Source of the DNA: Oryzias latipes
Taxonomy: Eukaryota > Chordata > Actinopteri > Beloniformes > Adrianichthyidae
Length of the DNA stretch: 64,000 bases
Assembly (NCBI RefSeq): GCF_002234675.1
Contig: NC_019879.2
Location: 11,289,325-11,353,324, forward strand
Direction: 5' to 3'
The translations under genes were made by a program, and so were the position numbers. Shown here one piece after another: positions 33,706-46,586 of this stretch (position 1 is the first letter of the stretch; each line of letters opens with the position of its first letter). Below the pieces are notes generated by a model that was not told the DNA's origin, searched no databases, and saw only the letters and a list, made by a program, of their open reading frames with translations.

Positions 33706-36445
33706 CTACTGTGAATCCTGGATTGTGCTGTCAGTGCAGAGATCGTTCCTCTTTTCTGAGTTCTTTGAAGACTTAGTGAGCTTCTTATGGATGAGGTAGA
33801 AAAGTTCAGCCACGTTCAGCATCATGCAGATGGCCGATGAGGCCACCATGAAGATGGTGAAGACAGTCTTTTCTGTTGGCCTGGAGATGAAGCAGTCCAC
33901 CTTGTTAGGACAAGGCCACTGTTCACACTTCACAAGCCGGGGCATATAGAGGCCATCGTAGATGAGGAACAAAACATAGATGAAAACGCCTTCAAAAATG
34001 AGCCTGAAGAGAGTACTCCAGGTATAGGTCCACCAAGGGAGAAGACAGAACAAGGGAAAGGTACTTCTCTGAAATAATTGGAAGTTGCAGCAGCAACTCT
34101 CGTATCCTGTTCACAACAGTTAACAGATTAACTAACCCTCCAACCCAGCTACCAATAGAATTGGTTTGTACACCTAAATGTAATGAGTTTGCTGTATTTT
34201 TCAATGACAAGGTTCAGGGCATTAAAAAAGCCATCAACTCCACAACACATATAACTATCGAACGGCCACCTACTCACTCTAAGCTGACTCACTTTATACC
34301 TGTCACTGACCAAACTGTCCAAGAGACCATCACCCGTCTGAGCTTGTCTACATGCTGCCTTGATGTGTTACCCACTAGATTTCTAAAGTCTGTCTTGAAC
34401 AGTGTGTTGCCATCAATTACTCAAATAGTTAACATGTCTCTTCAATCTGGAATATTTCCGGAGGCCTTAAAAACTGCAGTCATTAAACCCCTCCTGAAAA
34501 AGAGCGGTCTTGATCCCACTGTACTGAATAATTACAGACCTATCTCTAATCTGCCATTATTAGGAAAAGTCCTTGAAAAAGTTGTCTACCAACAGCTCAC
34601 TGACTTTCTCTTATTAAACAATTCGTTTGATGTTTTCCAGTCAGGTTTTAGACCCCATCATAGCACAGAAACTGCTCTTATCAAGGTAACCAATGACATC
34701 CGCCTGAACACTGATGATGGAGAGGTCTCTGTCTTAATCCTGCTAGACCTGAGCGCTGCCTTTGATACTGCTGATCATGGGATCCTTTTGCACAGACTCC
34801 AAGACTGGGTTGGCATCTCTGGATCTGCCCTAAGTTGGCTCAAGTCTTATCTAGAAGACAGGAAATATTTTGTTGAAATTGGGAGTTGTGTCTCAGACTA
34901 CATGGGCTTGAATTGTGGTGTGCCCCAGGGATCGATCCTGGGACCCCTTCTGTTCAACCTCTACATGCTGCCACTAGGGCAGTTAATACGCAGTAATAAC
35001 ATATCTTATCACAACTATGCAGATGATACTCAGATCTATGTGTCACTGACAGCAGGTGAATATGGGCCAGTGGATTCACTCAACCACTGCCTCCAACAGA
35101 TCAGCGCGTGGATGCAGAACAACTTTCTCCAGCTAAACTCAAACAAGACCGAAGTTATTGTTTTTGGCCCACAGAAACAAAGAGAAAGTGTCAGCAGCTA
35201 CCTTCATTCTCTGTCTCTTAAACCCCTTAAATCAAGTCAGAAATCTAGGGGTAATCATGGACTCTGACCTGAACTTTAACAGCCATATCAAGTCAGTAAC
35301 ATCAGCGGCATTTTACCACATGAAAAACATTGCCAAAATCAAAAACATAATCTCAAAGCGAGACCTGGAGATACTTATCCATGCATTTGTCTCCAGTAGG
35401 TTAGACTACTGTAACGGCCTGCTCACCGGCCTCTCCAAACGAGCTGTAAAACAGCTTCAGTACATCCAGAATGCTGCTGCTCGAGTCCTGACCAAAACCA
35501 GGAAGTATGATCACATTAGTCCTGTGCTCAGGTCTTTGCACTGGCTCCCTGTACCTCAAAGAATAGACTTCAAAGCAGCTCTGCTTGTGTACAAGTCTCT
35601 CCATGGCCACGCACCAAAGTACATCTCTGACATGTTAGTGCCATATGAACCATCTCGTACTCTGAGGACCTCAGGGGCCGGCCTCCTGTTGATTCCCAGA
35701 GTCAGAACTAAACAAGGGGAATCAGCGTTTCAATATTCTGCAGCTAAAATCTGGAACAGCCTCCCTGAAGGCGTAAGACAGGCGTCTTCTGTGTTCATGT
35801 TCAATCTAGACTTAAAACATTTCTGTTTAGCCGTGTATATGACTGAAAGGTCCTATCTGCACCTTTCTTTCCTTCCTTTCTTTTTAAATCTTTTTTTTTT
35901 TTTTTTTTTTCCTTTTCTTTTAAAGTAAATTTTATGTTGATTATTTCTATGATGTATTGTGATTTTAATGCATTTTTCTGTTTTGTGAAGCACCTTGAAT
36001 TACTTTGTGTACGAATTGTGCTATACAAATAAACTTGCCTTGCCTTGCCTTGCCATATAGAGCCTGTGATGGGTAGACGCGGCTTCTTCTCCTTCTGCTT
36101 CTCAAGGTCTGACATCTCAGAGGACTGCTCGCTCTTCCCATCCTTACGTTGTTTGAAGATGACATGCATGGTTACCAGCAAGGCTGGTGTGGAGACAAAG
36201 ATGAGCTGCAGGCACCACAGGCGGATGTGCGACACAGGAAAGAAGTGGTCATAGCAGACATTTTTGCATCCAGGCTGCTGTGTGTTGCAGGTGAAGTCAG
36301 ACTGCTCGTCTCCCCAAACTTTCTCTGCTGCCAGAATAAGGATGGCAACGCGGAAGATGAAAAGAACAGACAACCAGATCTTCCCCAAACTGGTGGAGTT
36401 GTTCCTGACACGCTTCAACACGGTGTAGAGCTTATCCCAATTCAT
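33706..36445 (-). pseudogene. Connexin copy B, split by an L2-like LINE
   Basis: The start (ATG 36445-36443), TM1, E1 with its three cysteines, TM2 and most of the cytoplasmic loop (36445 to about 36053) are intact and almost identical to copy A. The rest, from TM3 to the end (34035 to 33706), is also intact and keeps the E2 CX4CX5C cysteines. A 2-kb LINE separates the halves just before TM3, so translation runs into LINE sequence after SITGS/PITGSIW-like residues. The loop lacks part of the KKQ repeats of copy A. The tail after [10 protein letters not shown] is replaced by a shorter, unrelated end (about 15 residues). The gene would give at best a two-helix fragment. Confidence 0.92.
34036..36052 (+). 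mobile_element. L2-like LINE inserted in connexin B
   Basis: 5'-truncated, 2.0 kb, opposite to the connexin. The RT frame (34161-35267) has FQSGFRPHHSTETAL, LDLSAAFDTADHG (motif A), CGVPQGSILGP and NYADDTQIYV (motif C). A one-base frameshift near 35220-35250 leads to the C-terminal frame up to 35928 with RLDYCNGLLTG, QNAAARVLTKTR and AKIWNSLPEGVRQASS. It ends in a T-rich 3' UTR, CTATACAAATAAA and (CTTGC)n. Relatively few lesions suggest a recent insertion. No duplication longer than CCA is visible. Confidence 0.93.
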
Positions 36446-36711
36446 TCTGAGACCATGAATCTGCACTGAAATCAAGACTGAAAAAGAGAAAACATCCGTT
36501 TTCTTAGTTTCTGCATAAACTAACTGACATGTAGAAGATATCAACTCAAATTCAGGCACACAGAGAAGAAACAGGATTTTAAACTGAAGACATCAATTGC
36601 TCTTAAACTCACTACAAAGTTAATGAGTTTTGAAAAACAAAACTAATGTTTGATGCAAAAAGACAAAAAATATGTGAAACCAATAAATTACACAAATGGA
36701 TGGAGATTACC

Positions 36712-37264
36712 TGTCATGGCTACAGAACACTTGTCGACCCAGACGCTGGAACCCGGAGGAAACACAGAGGAGGACGAGCGTGGCAGGTAAGAGGTTTTAA
36801 TAGTGAACAGACAGAAAGCCGTGGGCAGGATCTAGGGTTCCCAGAGAGTGAAGATCGAACTCGAGTGGCGTCACTGTTGGATCTTTCCGCAGACAGTCGG
36901 AAGGAGTTGACGTCGGAGGGGGTCCGAGAGATGGCAGAAGACGGCAGAGGCTCGAGGTGGGACCAGCGGGAGCAAACGGAGGGAAGGTTCCAGACAGAAG
37001 TTGATGCAGGCGACCACTTGTGACAATGGATTCCTGGAGATGAGCAGAGACAGAAATTAGCCAAGGGCTTAACGAGACAGAACACCATGAACGAGACGAG
37101 AGGACCAACTATGCACCATCAGGGGCAACGGACTGGCGAAGACTGGTGATCCAGAGGCTCCTTATGAAGGCAGAAGAGGTGATGAAGTAAGTGGCAGCAG
37201 CTGGGATGGAGAAGCAGCCAAGTGGAGGGGAGAGGGGGAGGAGTCTGACAGCGGCACCATATCA
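36712..37264 (-). mobile_element. Solo LTR, only in block B, TTACC duplication
   Basis: A 553-bp segment with TG...CA ends (TGTCATGG to CATATCA). TTACC lies at 36707-36711 and 37265-37269, an exact 5-bp duplication. In block A the site is empty (near 25705), so insertion followed the block duplication. It is the same family as 31835-32386. Confidence 0.9.
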
Positions 37265-37319
37265 TTACCCTCTAAACAGATATGGTATTTTTGAACAAGT
37301 TAGAACAATTAGAAAAACT

Positions 37320-37395
37320 GTGGGTGTGGGTGTGGGTGTGGGTGTGTGTGCACGTGCGGGTAGGCACGTGTGTGAGTGTGTGTGTCGGTGTTTGG
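37320..37395. repeat. (GGGTGT)n microsatellite
   Basis: The orthologue of the (GT)n tract at 25762-25850, with a different repeat unit. Confidence 0.9.
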
Positions 37396-37583
37396 AATGA
37401 ATATGTGGAATAGCATGGACATTAAACAATTTACATGTACTACAAAACTTAAGATGGATGAACAAAAATAATGAAATCTCCAATTATTAATGGTCAAATA
37501 ATTATTTGGAATAATATTAATTATTATGTAAAAAGTAGCTAACATAATAGGCTTAAATAGGCATTGGTACTGCCCCTTTTTAA

Positions 37584-37746
37584 CCCTTGTGCTATCTTAG
37601 CCACTTTAACGTTGGGAGTTGGGTCATCTAGACCCACTAGACAGTGCTCTGAACCTTTTTTCTTCAATGATTTATGATCTTCACTGGTGTCCATGGATTG
37701 CATGAAATCTTTCCATCTAGGTGGGTCATCTAAGATAGCACAAGGG
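37584..37746 (+). mobile_element. TTAA MITE (piggyBac-type), internally shortened
   Basis: TTAA at 37580-37583 and 37747-37750 flanks CCCTTGTGCTATCT and GATAGCACAAGGG. It is 163 bp and has lost about 42 bp of interior relative to its block A counterpart. Confidence 0.85.
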
Positions 37747-38410
37747 TTAAATGTGCAATTATTTAATAATAATAACCAATTTTATTTAAAAGCGCATTTC
37801 AAGGAACTCAACGACACTGTACCAAATAATAGTCACTCAGTTCACAAAAATATTCAATCAAAACACAATGAATAGTAGCTGACAGAAAATCAAAAGTGAA
37901 TCAGACTGAAGAAGCCAAGTAAACAGGTGAGTTTTGAGGAGTTTGGGAGCCAGCTGAAGGCTCGGCTCCACATGGTATCGAGCCATGCCGAGGGAAAGGA
38001 CAGCTTTTCCATTTTTTTTTAAGCATTGAAGATGGTGATTGTATTTTGTAATATTGTAATAATTCGTATTGTTTTTACATGTTTTAAATAAAGGAAATAA
38101 TAAAATGGTAATTTTAAAAAGTCTCAATTTGTTTCTAAATAAATAAGCAGATCTACAACAAAATGTAAAATAGGTCAAATAATCAGCAACCTTACCTAAA
38201 CTAACAAAAATCATTTTATAAACAACAATTAGGTGACATTTACATTGTTTTTTCACAGTTTAAAAAACCTTCTTATGTTAAAAACCTGAAAACAGGAAAG
38301 AAATTCATACAAATGTATTGCAAAATGATGACTTTGTGCCAACAAATCTAACAGTCACAGTAACAGTAGGCTGACAAGTTTACTGAATCCTTAAAGGGGT
38401 TACCTAAAAC

Positions 38411-38540
38411 TCACCTGACTGAAGAATTTTTCCAGACAGGAAGAATGTATCAAGTCTCCATAAAGAGAAAACACAAACAATCCTCAGTGACTTTGGTGCA
38501 CAATCTGTGTGAGCAGCTGTAGATAGGAGCTCAGTCTCCT
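38411..38540 (-). other. Noncoding exon 1 of connexin B
   Basis: The near-identical counterpart of 27193-27330. The CAGTCAG|GTGAGT donor is intact, so splicing signals survive although the coding exon is broken. Confidence 0.5.
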
Positions 38541-39514
38541 GTCTGCCCTCCAGTTCAACAGAGAAGCACCTGGATCAGCGGAGGTTCATCAAACTCCTTT
38601 CTGACGAAGACGGAGGAGTGTTGTTTAGGGAGGGACTCTTCACGCCTCTTCAGGTGCTTTTCCGGTTAGGCATGCAGCTTCATTTTGAAAATGAAAAAGC
38701 ATTTCTGGTTTTGACCTTGCTTTTTATTTATGCTACAGAATCGCTTCCATAGAAAGATGACTTCTTGTTGCTTTTCTGAAGAGTATTTCTAATGACATGG
38801 TCAAATAAATAAATAAATAGGCTGTAGCTACAATAACACTGTCTTTCTACAGACTTGTATCTGCCAAAGGTTGACCTTGACAGGTTATGCAAAAGAAGGA
38901 AAATGGTTTTTAACATGAGATTGGAGTGACCCTTAGTTTATGACTTTTTCTGCGAGTTTCAAAATCATAAAAAAAATTAATTACGCAATCCGGGAAATCC
39001 TTTTGAAAGAAATCTTTAAAATAGTTTATAATAGTGCAGAAAATAAGTATTTAGAAACTACAAATACAAAAGAATTCTGTCTCCCACAGACCCTTTAGTT
39101 GTTTGTCAAGAACTCTTCTCTCCTCCATCTGTTAACTGAATTCATTATCCTTCATCCGTTTCCTGTATTAAAGTTTTTTTTCCAATTGCTAAAACACTAA
39201 GTATCATTCTCTAAACCAACTACGGAACCGCTTTAACTCTTTTCTCAAAAACGCCACTCTCTGGTTTAAACATAAAACACAATTGGCAAAACTGGGATCT
39301 ACTAATTGCAAAACACAGTTGACATTCACAACACACAAGATTCAAAAAGTTAACACAAAAAGGAAAACTCAAATTTTGCCCCAACACAGCAGTGATCATC
39401 AACAACCAACGAGCAAAAACTGGACACTTGTTGCAAAGTAACTGCAGCTAAAATAAGGGCAGTTGTAGAATAACTGAGCTGCTGTTCAGAAATAGATAAC
39501 AGAGCAAGGCAAGT

Positions 39515-39920
39515 TACTAAAAAATGTTATTGTGAATATCATTTTTAGGTCTCATAAAACATTAAAAACTAAATCATATGACTCATCACTGGGATTACTC
39601 CAAAAAATATTTGGCATTCTCCTAATTTTGTGCAACACCAACAGCAATAATCCTCTAAAAATCTTTAGTACTTTCATAAACAAATGATCTATTGTTTACT
39701 TGTGTTCTCAAAAAGCGCATCTGTTTTACTGCCTGCATTACCTGCTGTCTTTACGTCAAATACTAACAGCAAGTAAACCACAGGCAAAAATAAAAAAAAA
39801 ATACATTTATATGGAATATAAAGACACATAATAAAAATGTCTTCAATAGTTAATAAAAATCACATTATTAGCATGAGATGAGTCAGCTTTTTTTTTTTGA
39901 TGATCCAGGTGTTGCGCAAT
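39515..39920. repeat. Left arm of the long inverted structure in block B
   Basis: It matches 28535-28930. A short T-run replaces the ATCTAAAGGCACGC segment near 39886. Its partner arm is absent. Confidence 0.7.
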
Positions 39921-42200
39921 GAAATGTGAAATGTGAAAAACAACAACCTTTGTGCCTTTATAGCATGTGAATATTTTAACAGTCTGATGTAACTGTTGGG
40001 TTCAGCTGTAACTGTCAGGAGGACAAAACCTGTCAAGGTAAAATAAAAAAAGCATCCCCCTAAATTGCTGCCAATTTCCTCCTTGATTTATTAAACCATT
40101 TCTTCCTCAAGCCTTCATGAAGCATGGCACCAGGAAGTAAAACCAAGTTATTTTTACTTACCTGTTTTGTCCTCAAAAGACATACCATAGTTCCCATTTG
40201 GGACAAGGTTATTGAGTGAGTACTATACATGTGGTATTTGCCTAACCCACATTTCTCCACCAAACTGAAAGAGAAGTGAAAAAGAAAAAATAAATTCCCC
40301 TCAGTACATCCTGACCAAATTAATCAATCAATTAATCAAACTTTATTTATAAAGCACTTTTCATATAAAAGAATAACACAAAGTGCTTTACATTAAAACC
40401 AAACAAAATAAATAATATCAAAACAAGCATGAAGATTAAAATAAACAAGCACAAAAAATAAGTAAATTAATAAATAAATGCCTACACAACTCCCACCCCC
40501 TAATTGATGGGGAAAGACAATTAGAAATGAGAAATAAGCTGAGCACGAAAACGCTGATAATTGGAACCTCCCTCTCTGTGAACAGCTGCATGACCAGCCA
40601 AATGCAGCATCACAGGCGGGAACCGCTCCACCACAACTAAGAGGCGATGCAGGTCCCCATCCAGAGCCGCAGTGGCACACGATTAAACCATGAGGAAAGA
40701 AAAATGGCAAGAGACATGATGTTGTTGACAGAGCATGACATAATTACTGCCCGAGCACATACTTTCCCATCTGTTTTTTTCAGTCAGTAATGATCTGCTC
40801 TAATCAGGAGAATATTCTCTCAGTTCTCAGGTGCAGGTTGGTTGTGGAGCTGGTTCTAGATGGAATTGTTTTTTTGCATATGGGGTTCTGTTTGTGCCAA
40901 AAATATGTTTTCGTGTCCACTGTCTATGTCTTTGGTCCCTTGTCTATGTCTACTGAACGAGTTCATTGAACATTGGTCCATGCTTAAACAATATATGTAA
41001 TAAATTAATTTATTCAAAAACATGGTTTATGTTTAAAACTTTGCATTTGTCCAGATTTTGCTTCTTTTTCCTTTTATTTCAGTATGTTTTTGTGTTGATT
41101 TTGTCTCTTCTAGTCATCTTGTTGCATCTGGCACTCTATTCCATTTCTCCACTGATGCTGTGTATGTAATGAGGTTTTGCTGCCCCTTTAACCCCCTCCC
41201 CTGTTCAGCACAAACATGTTGTGACCAATGATAAGCGGCTTGAAGATAAAAAGAAGTAAGAAAGAATGAAGGACAGTTAAAAAAACGGTTCACAGGAAGA
41301 AGCCAGCTTTTGTCGTTCGCTTTAGCCAAGCAATGGGTCATCGCACAAATCGTTTCCACAATCTAGTTTTGTTAATACTACTGTTGTGTTCTGCGATGAA
41401 CTTCTGAGATGCGTTTATACTTTTCATACAACACGATCGTCTCCAGGGTTTATTCATAAAATCAACGACATCCCGCTCATTCACTTGCTGCGCCTGTGAA
41501 CGCGCTGAGGAAGAGGAGGGTGGTATTTTCGTTCATTTGGTCTTCAGACTGCAACCAGGGGTAGTTGAACTGTACCGCCACAATGCAGCGGTCAGTGGCG
41601 GTTTTTGATATGGGCAAAGTGGGCGGTCACCCAGGGCGGCACATAACAGGGGGCAGCATTTTCCAGGGTGCGCACTTCCAATAGCATGCCCACAGTGTAA
41701 CACATAATAAAGCAACTCAGCGATGGATGAGACTTTCAGCCCTTTATTTTGATAGGCTTACCACAGACAGTATTTTGCGCCTATATTTTGACACATCTGA
41801 CACTGAACATCGCACCCATGTCTTCATCCTCTCCCCTCTCCACACTTATGGTGCAAAAAAATAAAAAAGTAAACACAAGAAGATGAAATAACTAAGAGTC
41901 AAACAACATAAAACAGCCACATGAAAAGGCACTTAGGCAAAAGAAAAACCCATGTTCAACCCAATTTCGACCAGAGCAGGCAAAGGGTATTATTTCCTAC
42001 AACTCCCCGCTCCGACAGAGCAGACCCAATGTGCACGTAGCCACCACCCTCTGCTGCAAGACACTTGCGCCCACCCCTCTTTGCAGTAGTCTTTGGAACA
42101 GAAGTCAAAAAGTTCGAGAAGGGGCAAGTCACCGGTGGCTGGGTGAAGCACACACAAACACAGGTATTTTTTTAAATTTAATTTAATTTTTTTACACAAA

Positions 42201-43243
42201 TGTCGCGCTTTCAGCGCAAGGTTCTGGGATACCAGCACGAGTTCCACCGTTAGAAAGGATGAACGCAAAATATGTTGGTGTCAAAAGAAATCTTTAATAT
42301 GTACCAGTGGTGACTACCACGAGAAAAATAGCTAAAAAAATTTAAAAGTCCCAAAAGCATAAGCAAAAGCATAAAATGGCCAGGTAAAAGGAGCAAAATC
42401 GATCACAAAAAACACGCCTATAAAAACACATTAAGAGTCCATCTTGGCAGTTCATGCATTGTAAAGAAAAAAATAGGAAGTCCTTCAATTTAAAGCAGTG
42501 GGTGAGCAGCATTCCACGAAAGGAGTCCCGATTAATACTTTTCTGCTCCAGCAGTGGCCCCCTTCCTGCACGCCACTGGAATGGGGAGAAGGAAACTCAG
42601 CTGCAGTTCAACAAGGCCAGACAGTAGCCACGTTCGTGCTCACAACACCAGTTACATTCCTTTAAACTTAGCTTTATGGGCGATTCATCACATCCATTCC
42701 AGGCCCATTGCAACTGGCCTCTGGGGTTGGTCCTCCGCAGCCCCCCTCGATCCGACCACACGCCTCTCTTCTCCAGTCGGCTCTCCTGCTGGTCCCTGGC
42801 TGCTCTCTGGTGGTGCTGCTCCTCTGCTGCGAGCCAGCGCTCGATCGTCTGGCTGACTCGTAGGGCGACCCGTTCTGGCACCACTTCACCCCGAGCTGCT
42901 TCACCCGGTGAGCGTTCCTTCGGGGGGGGGGACTCCTCCGCTGTCGGTCCGAAGCCTGCTCCTGCCGCAGCGATCCTCCCCTGTGTCGGTCCCGGCACCT
43001 GCTCGTCTCGTGGTGCTGCTCCTGTTCGTCCCTCTCCTGCTTCCCCTCGCGCCCCGCTCAGTCAAACGTTCTCCTCTTTATAGACTCCTGTGTGCTTCAG
43101 GTGCGGCTCATCAGCAGGTGTTATGCATCACCAATCAGTCCATGCAAGAGTTCATGCAAAGAATCAAGGAATCCACTACAAAGTCATGCAACACAGAAAC
43201 CCACATAAATATTCAATAAAAACATGTGATAAGCCACCCGACA
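42201..43243 (-). repeat. Gypsy 3' LTR (complete)
   Basis: 1043 bp. On the minus strand it starts TGTCGGGTGG and ends GCGCGACA. A purine-rich PPT, AAAGGAGGGGGGTAAA, lies immediately before it (43244-43260). Confidence 0.9.
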
Positions 43244-43286
43244 TTTACCCCCCTCCTTTAACACAGGTCGTCTCGACCGCTTGCTA

Positions 43287-44501
43287 CTACTGGTACCTGA
43301 CTGGTGGGCGCCCTAAATTAACTTGCTGGGAACGCCGTAGATTTGGGTGCTCCTGTTCAGCCCTGGGAACTGCTGGGATACATGGAGGCTCAGGTTGCTC
43401 ATTTTGTGCTGCACCTATGGTCGGTGGTACTGATTGTTGAGTCCCTATAACTAGACCTGGAAGCCAACAAGTTGGTGGCGGCAACCGAGGTGGTTCTTTA
43501 CATGGAATGGGGCCTGGCTCTAGTGCTGTTGGATTTTCCTGTAACACACCTAGAGGACATGGACGAAGGTTATTATAATGCACTGTGCGTGTTGGGGCTT
43601 CCTTGCCCTCGGGCCACAGTACATAGACTGGGAGGCCCTTTCGCAACTGCGTCACCACCACAAAAGGTTCTGGACTCCATTTTGGGGTCAATTTGCCTTT
43701 GGCTCTCCTTTGGAAATTACGGACCAACACTCGTTCGCCTGGAAGTAAGGGGATCCACCTGGTCCGGCGATTATAACGTGCCTGGTCTTGCTTTTGTCAA
43801 TGATCAGTGTGATTCCGGACACACTGGTATGCATTGTTAAGGGCTTGCTCGTGTTGTCTGACCCAACCTTGCAGGGTATAGGACTCTGTAATATGGTTCA
43901 AGCCCGTAACCCAGTCGATAGGGAGCCTTGCGTGTCTTCTAAACACCACAAAGTGCGGTGTCATCTTCGACGTGCTGTGTACAGTGTTATTGTAGGCCTG
44001 AAGGAGAGCCGGCAACTGGTCTGGCCACTGTGCTTGGCCAGTCTCAGCTAATGAACCCAGGAGCCCTATCAATGTCTGATTAAACCTTTCGCAGGCCCCG
44101 TTTCCTTGTGGGTGTTACGCTGTATGGGTGTTCTTTTGACACCCATACAGTTTACATAACTCTTGCAGTAGTGATGACTCAAACGAAGCCCTCCGATCAG
44201 TCAGGATGTGCTCCGGGCAGCCAAAGGTTCTTATAAAATGTTCATAGAAGGCTCTAGCTGTTGTATTAGCTGTTTGATCCTTGGTGGGCACTGCAACTGC
44301 ATACTTAGAAAACAGGTCAGTTATGACCAGGATATATGGGTACCGGTCCTCAGGGCGGCCCAAAGAGAGGTAGTCCATGCCAATGACCTCAAAGGGATAG
44401 GATGTCTGGATAGGTACCAGTGGTGCTCTTGTATCCGGTCCAGTCTTGGAACACACACACTGCGGGCAGCTTTCCGTCCAGGCCTTCACTTCCTCTGTCA
44501 T
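43287..44501 (-). pseudogene. Gypsy integrase
   Basis: The core domain (44501-44115) begins near a CPQCVCSKTGP segment of the zinc-binding region and has the first catalytic Asp in GMDYLSLG and the second in LTDRRASFES. A TAA stop follows THTA near 44115. The frame continues with NGACERFNQTL, which carries the catalytic Glu, and ends near 43797. After a further break, 43730-43287 encodes the C-terminal part (KLTPKWSPEPFVVV, then a proline-rich tail). All three catalytic acids are present but not in one frame. Confidence 0.88.
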
Positions 44502-44506
44502 TCCCG

Positions 44507-45208
44507 TCAGAAACAGCGTTGTTTTAGAATGGCCAATGTTCGAGCTATGCTCGGATGTCCCATCTCCTTGTGGTATTTGTCCCAGATGTTTCGAGTGGCC
44601 TGTTTAGGGACAATTACTTGGAAGAGTTCTTGGTTAACATCGGTTGCTGTGGTTAACCTTCCAATAACACCATCTCTCACTACGATCTTATCCCACTCCC
44701 TCAACAGCAGTCTTACAAAGGGTGACACTTCACCCATCTGTGACCGTGGTATGGCCTATTCTTTCCACTCTCGTACCTTGCTCAAGTCTGGGTCCCGGGC
44801 CTGTTGTTCCACCCACGTCTCCTCTTCAATGACCACCTGGTTCACCTGCACGTCATCATCCCCTCGGTCATGCAGCCTTGACAGTGCATCGGCATTCTTA
44901 TTTTGGGTGCCAGGACGATACTTGATGGTAAACTTGAAGTTGGCAAGCTGGGCAACCCATCTTTGTTCAACTGCGCCAAGGCGAGCACTCTCCAGGTGTA
45001 CCAGTGGGTTATTATCTGTGAAGACAGTAAAGTCAGCACCATACAGATAATCTTTGAACTTTTCAGTCACTGCCCATTTCAGAGCCATTAGCTCCAACTT
45101 AAAGGAGCTATAATTTTGGTCATTCCTTTCAGTGGGATGCAGGCTGCGACTGCCATAGGCGATTACTCGCTCTTTACCTTCTTGTACTTGAGCCAGCACC
45201 GCCCCCAA
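44507..45208 (-). pseudogene. Gypsy RNase H and integrase zinc region
   Basis: It follows directly after the nested hAT element. The RNase H has AYGSRSLHPTERN, ELMALKWAV and FTDNNPLVHL, then YRPGTQNKNADALSR. It ends with a stop at 44756. The next piece (44737-44507) has KEMGHPSIARTLAIL, the His pair of the HHCC domain. The frame breaks again before the CPQC segment. Confidence 0.88.
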
Positions 45209-45242
45209 CCCACCAAAACTGGCATCTGTGTACAGGTTAAAT

Positions 45243-46578
45243 CAGGGTTCGGCAACCTTTTTTACTCAAAGAGCCATTTCGGACCGCCCTTAATGAAAAA
45301 AAAAGCACCCGGAGCCACAACCCGTTTTGAGATCATTATATATATTATGCATGTATAAATTATATCAAGGGTGCTCATTACGTCGATCGCGATCGATTTT
45401 CAAGGACATAAGTGTAGATTGCGGGCCAGAAAAGATTAAAAAAAAGTACTTCTTTCTTTTCATCTTCATGTTTATTTCAACATAATTGTTTATGTACTGA
45501 TGATTAAAAACTACACAGTGAGTTTACATAAAGATACTTTGTATTAACAGATGAGGCGTTTTATTACAAAGACAGAAAGCAGCGACCATCGTATTCATGC
45601 TCTGCTGTAAACGGTGCAATGCGGGGAGTGTGGCATATTGTGAGGCATTTGGCGCTGCTGGCTCCGTATTGATCAGTATTGATGGGGAACAACGACTACT
45701 AATTTATCGCTCCGTCCTCCGAACACACAATATATTTCACGCACACCCCTCCGCTCCGTGCTCACACCCACATCTCCACCTGTATGCGCCCCTCCCTCGT
45801 GGCACGCGCGCCGCTCAGCACAAACACACACTCCGCAACAGTATAAAGCGCGTGCCTCACAGCTTCCTTGATGAGCTTGTATTTATCGGGCGAGAACTGC
45901 AAAGCTTATAGCAGGAGGAGAAACGCGGGGCGGCTTTAATAAACTCCGGTTGCTGGACTTCTACCGGGGACATGATGTGCCGCGGGGAGAAAAAGACGTT
46001 CTGAAGGCAGAGTTTGTCAGAGGATGTCCGATTGGCCATTTTGCATGTCAATCAAGTCCCGTACTTTTCGGTGAGGATTTTGATTGGCTGGTGGATTTTC
46101 AAGAAGCACTCTGTTCCCCTTCAATCTCCCCCACGTCCCCGAAGATGACCCGTCGATCGCGACCGACGCAACGAGCTCCCCTGCTCTGAAACACACATCA
46201 CCGCACACGGGAGTCCAAAACACCGGCGCAAACTCTCCGTCACCAGAAAGCCGCTCCCCGTTCCGCGCCACGCCAAGCCCCCGGCAGAAAATCACTCCAG
46301 ACCCGGAGTGTTTATTGAAGCCGCCCCGCGTGTCTCCTCCTGCTATCAGCTCCTCAGCCCTTGCCCGACAAACACGAGCCCACCAAGGAAGCTGTTTTTT
46401 ACGTGGCACGTGCCTCGCACGGAGCCAGCAGCGCCTTTGAAATGCCATGAAAAATGAACAAACTAAAATAAATTTGAATTTTTATAAAATACTCATTATT
46501 TTCCAAAGTCACAGGGAGCCACAACAGAAGGATGAAAGAGCCACATGTGGCTCTGAAACCATGGGTTGCCGACCCCTG
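45243..46578. mobile_element. Non-autonomous hAT element (copy 2) inside gypsy pol
   Basis: The same family as 19708-21058, 1336 bp. Termini are CAGGGTTCGGCAACC and GGTTGCCGACCCCTG. GGTTAAAT flanks both sides (45235-45242 and 46579-46586). It separates the RT from the RNase H of the gypsy element. Copies 1 and 2 are almost identical outside small indels. Confidence 0.92.
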
Positions 46579-46586
46579 GGTTAAAT

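Noticed and set aside
36646-37108. Overlapping frames of 100-125 codons
   Set aside because: They fall in the solo LTR at 36712-37264, which explains the sequence.
42554-43083. Long frames in the GC-rich part of the gypsy LTR (also 57379-57906)
   Set aside because: They lie within LTR sequence on both strands and resemble no known protein.
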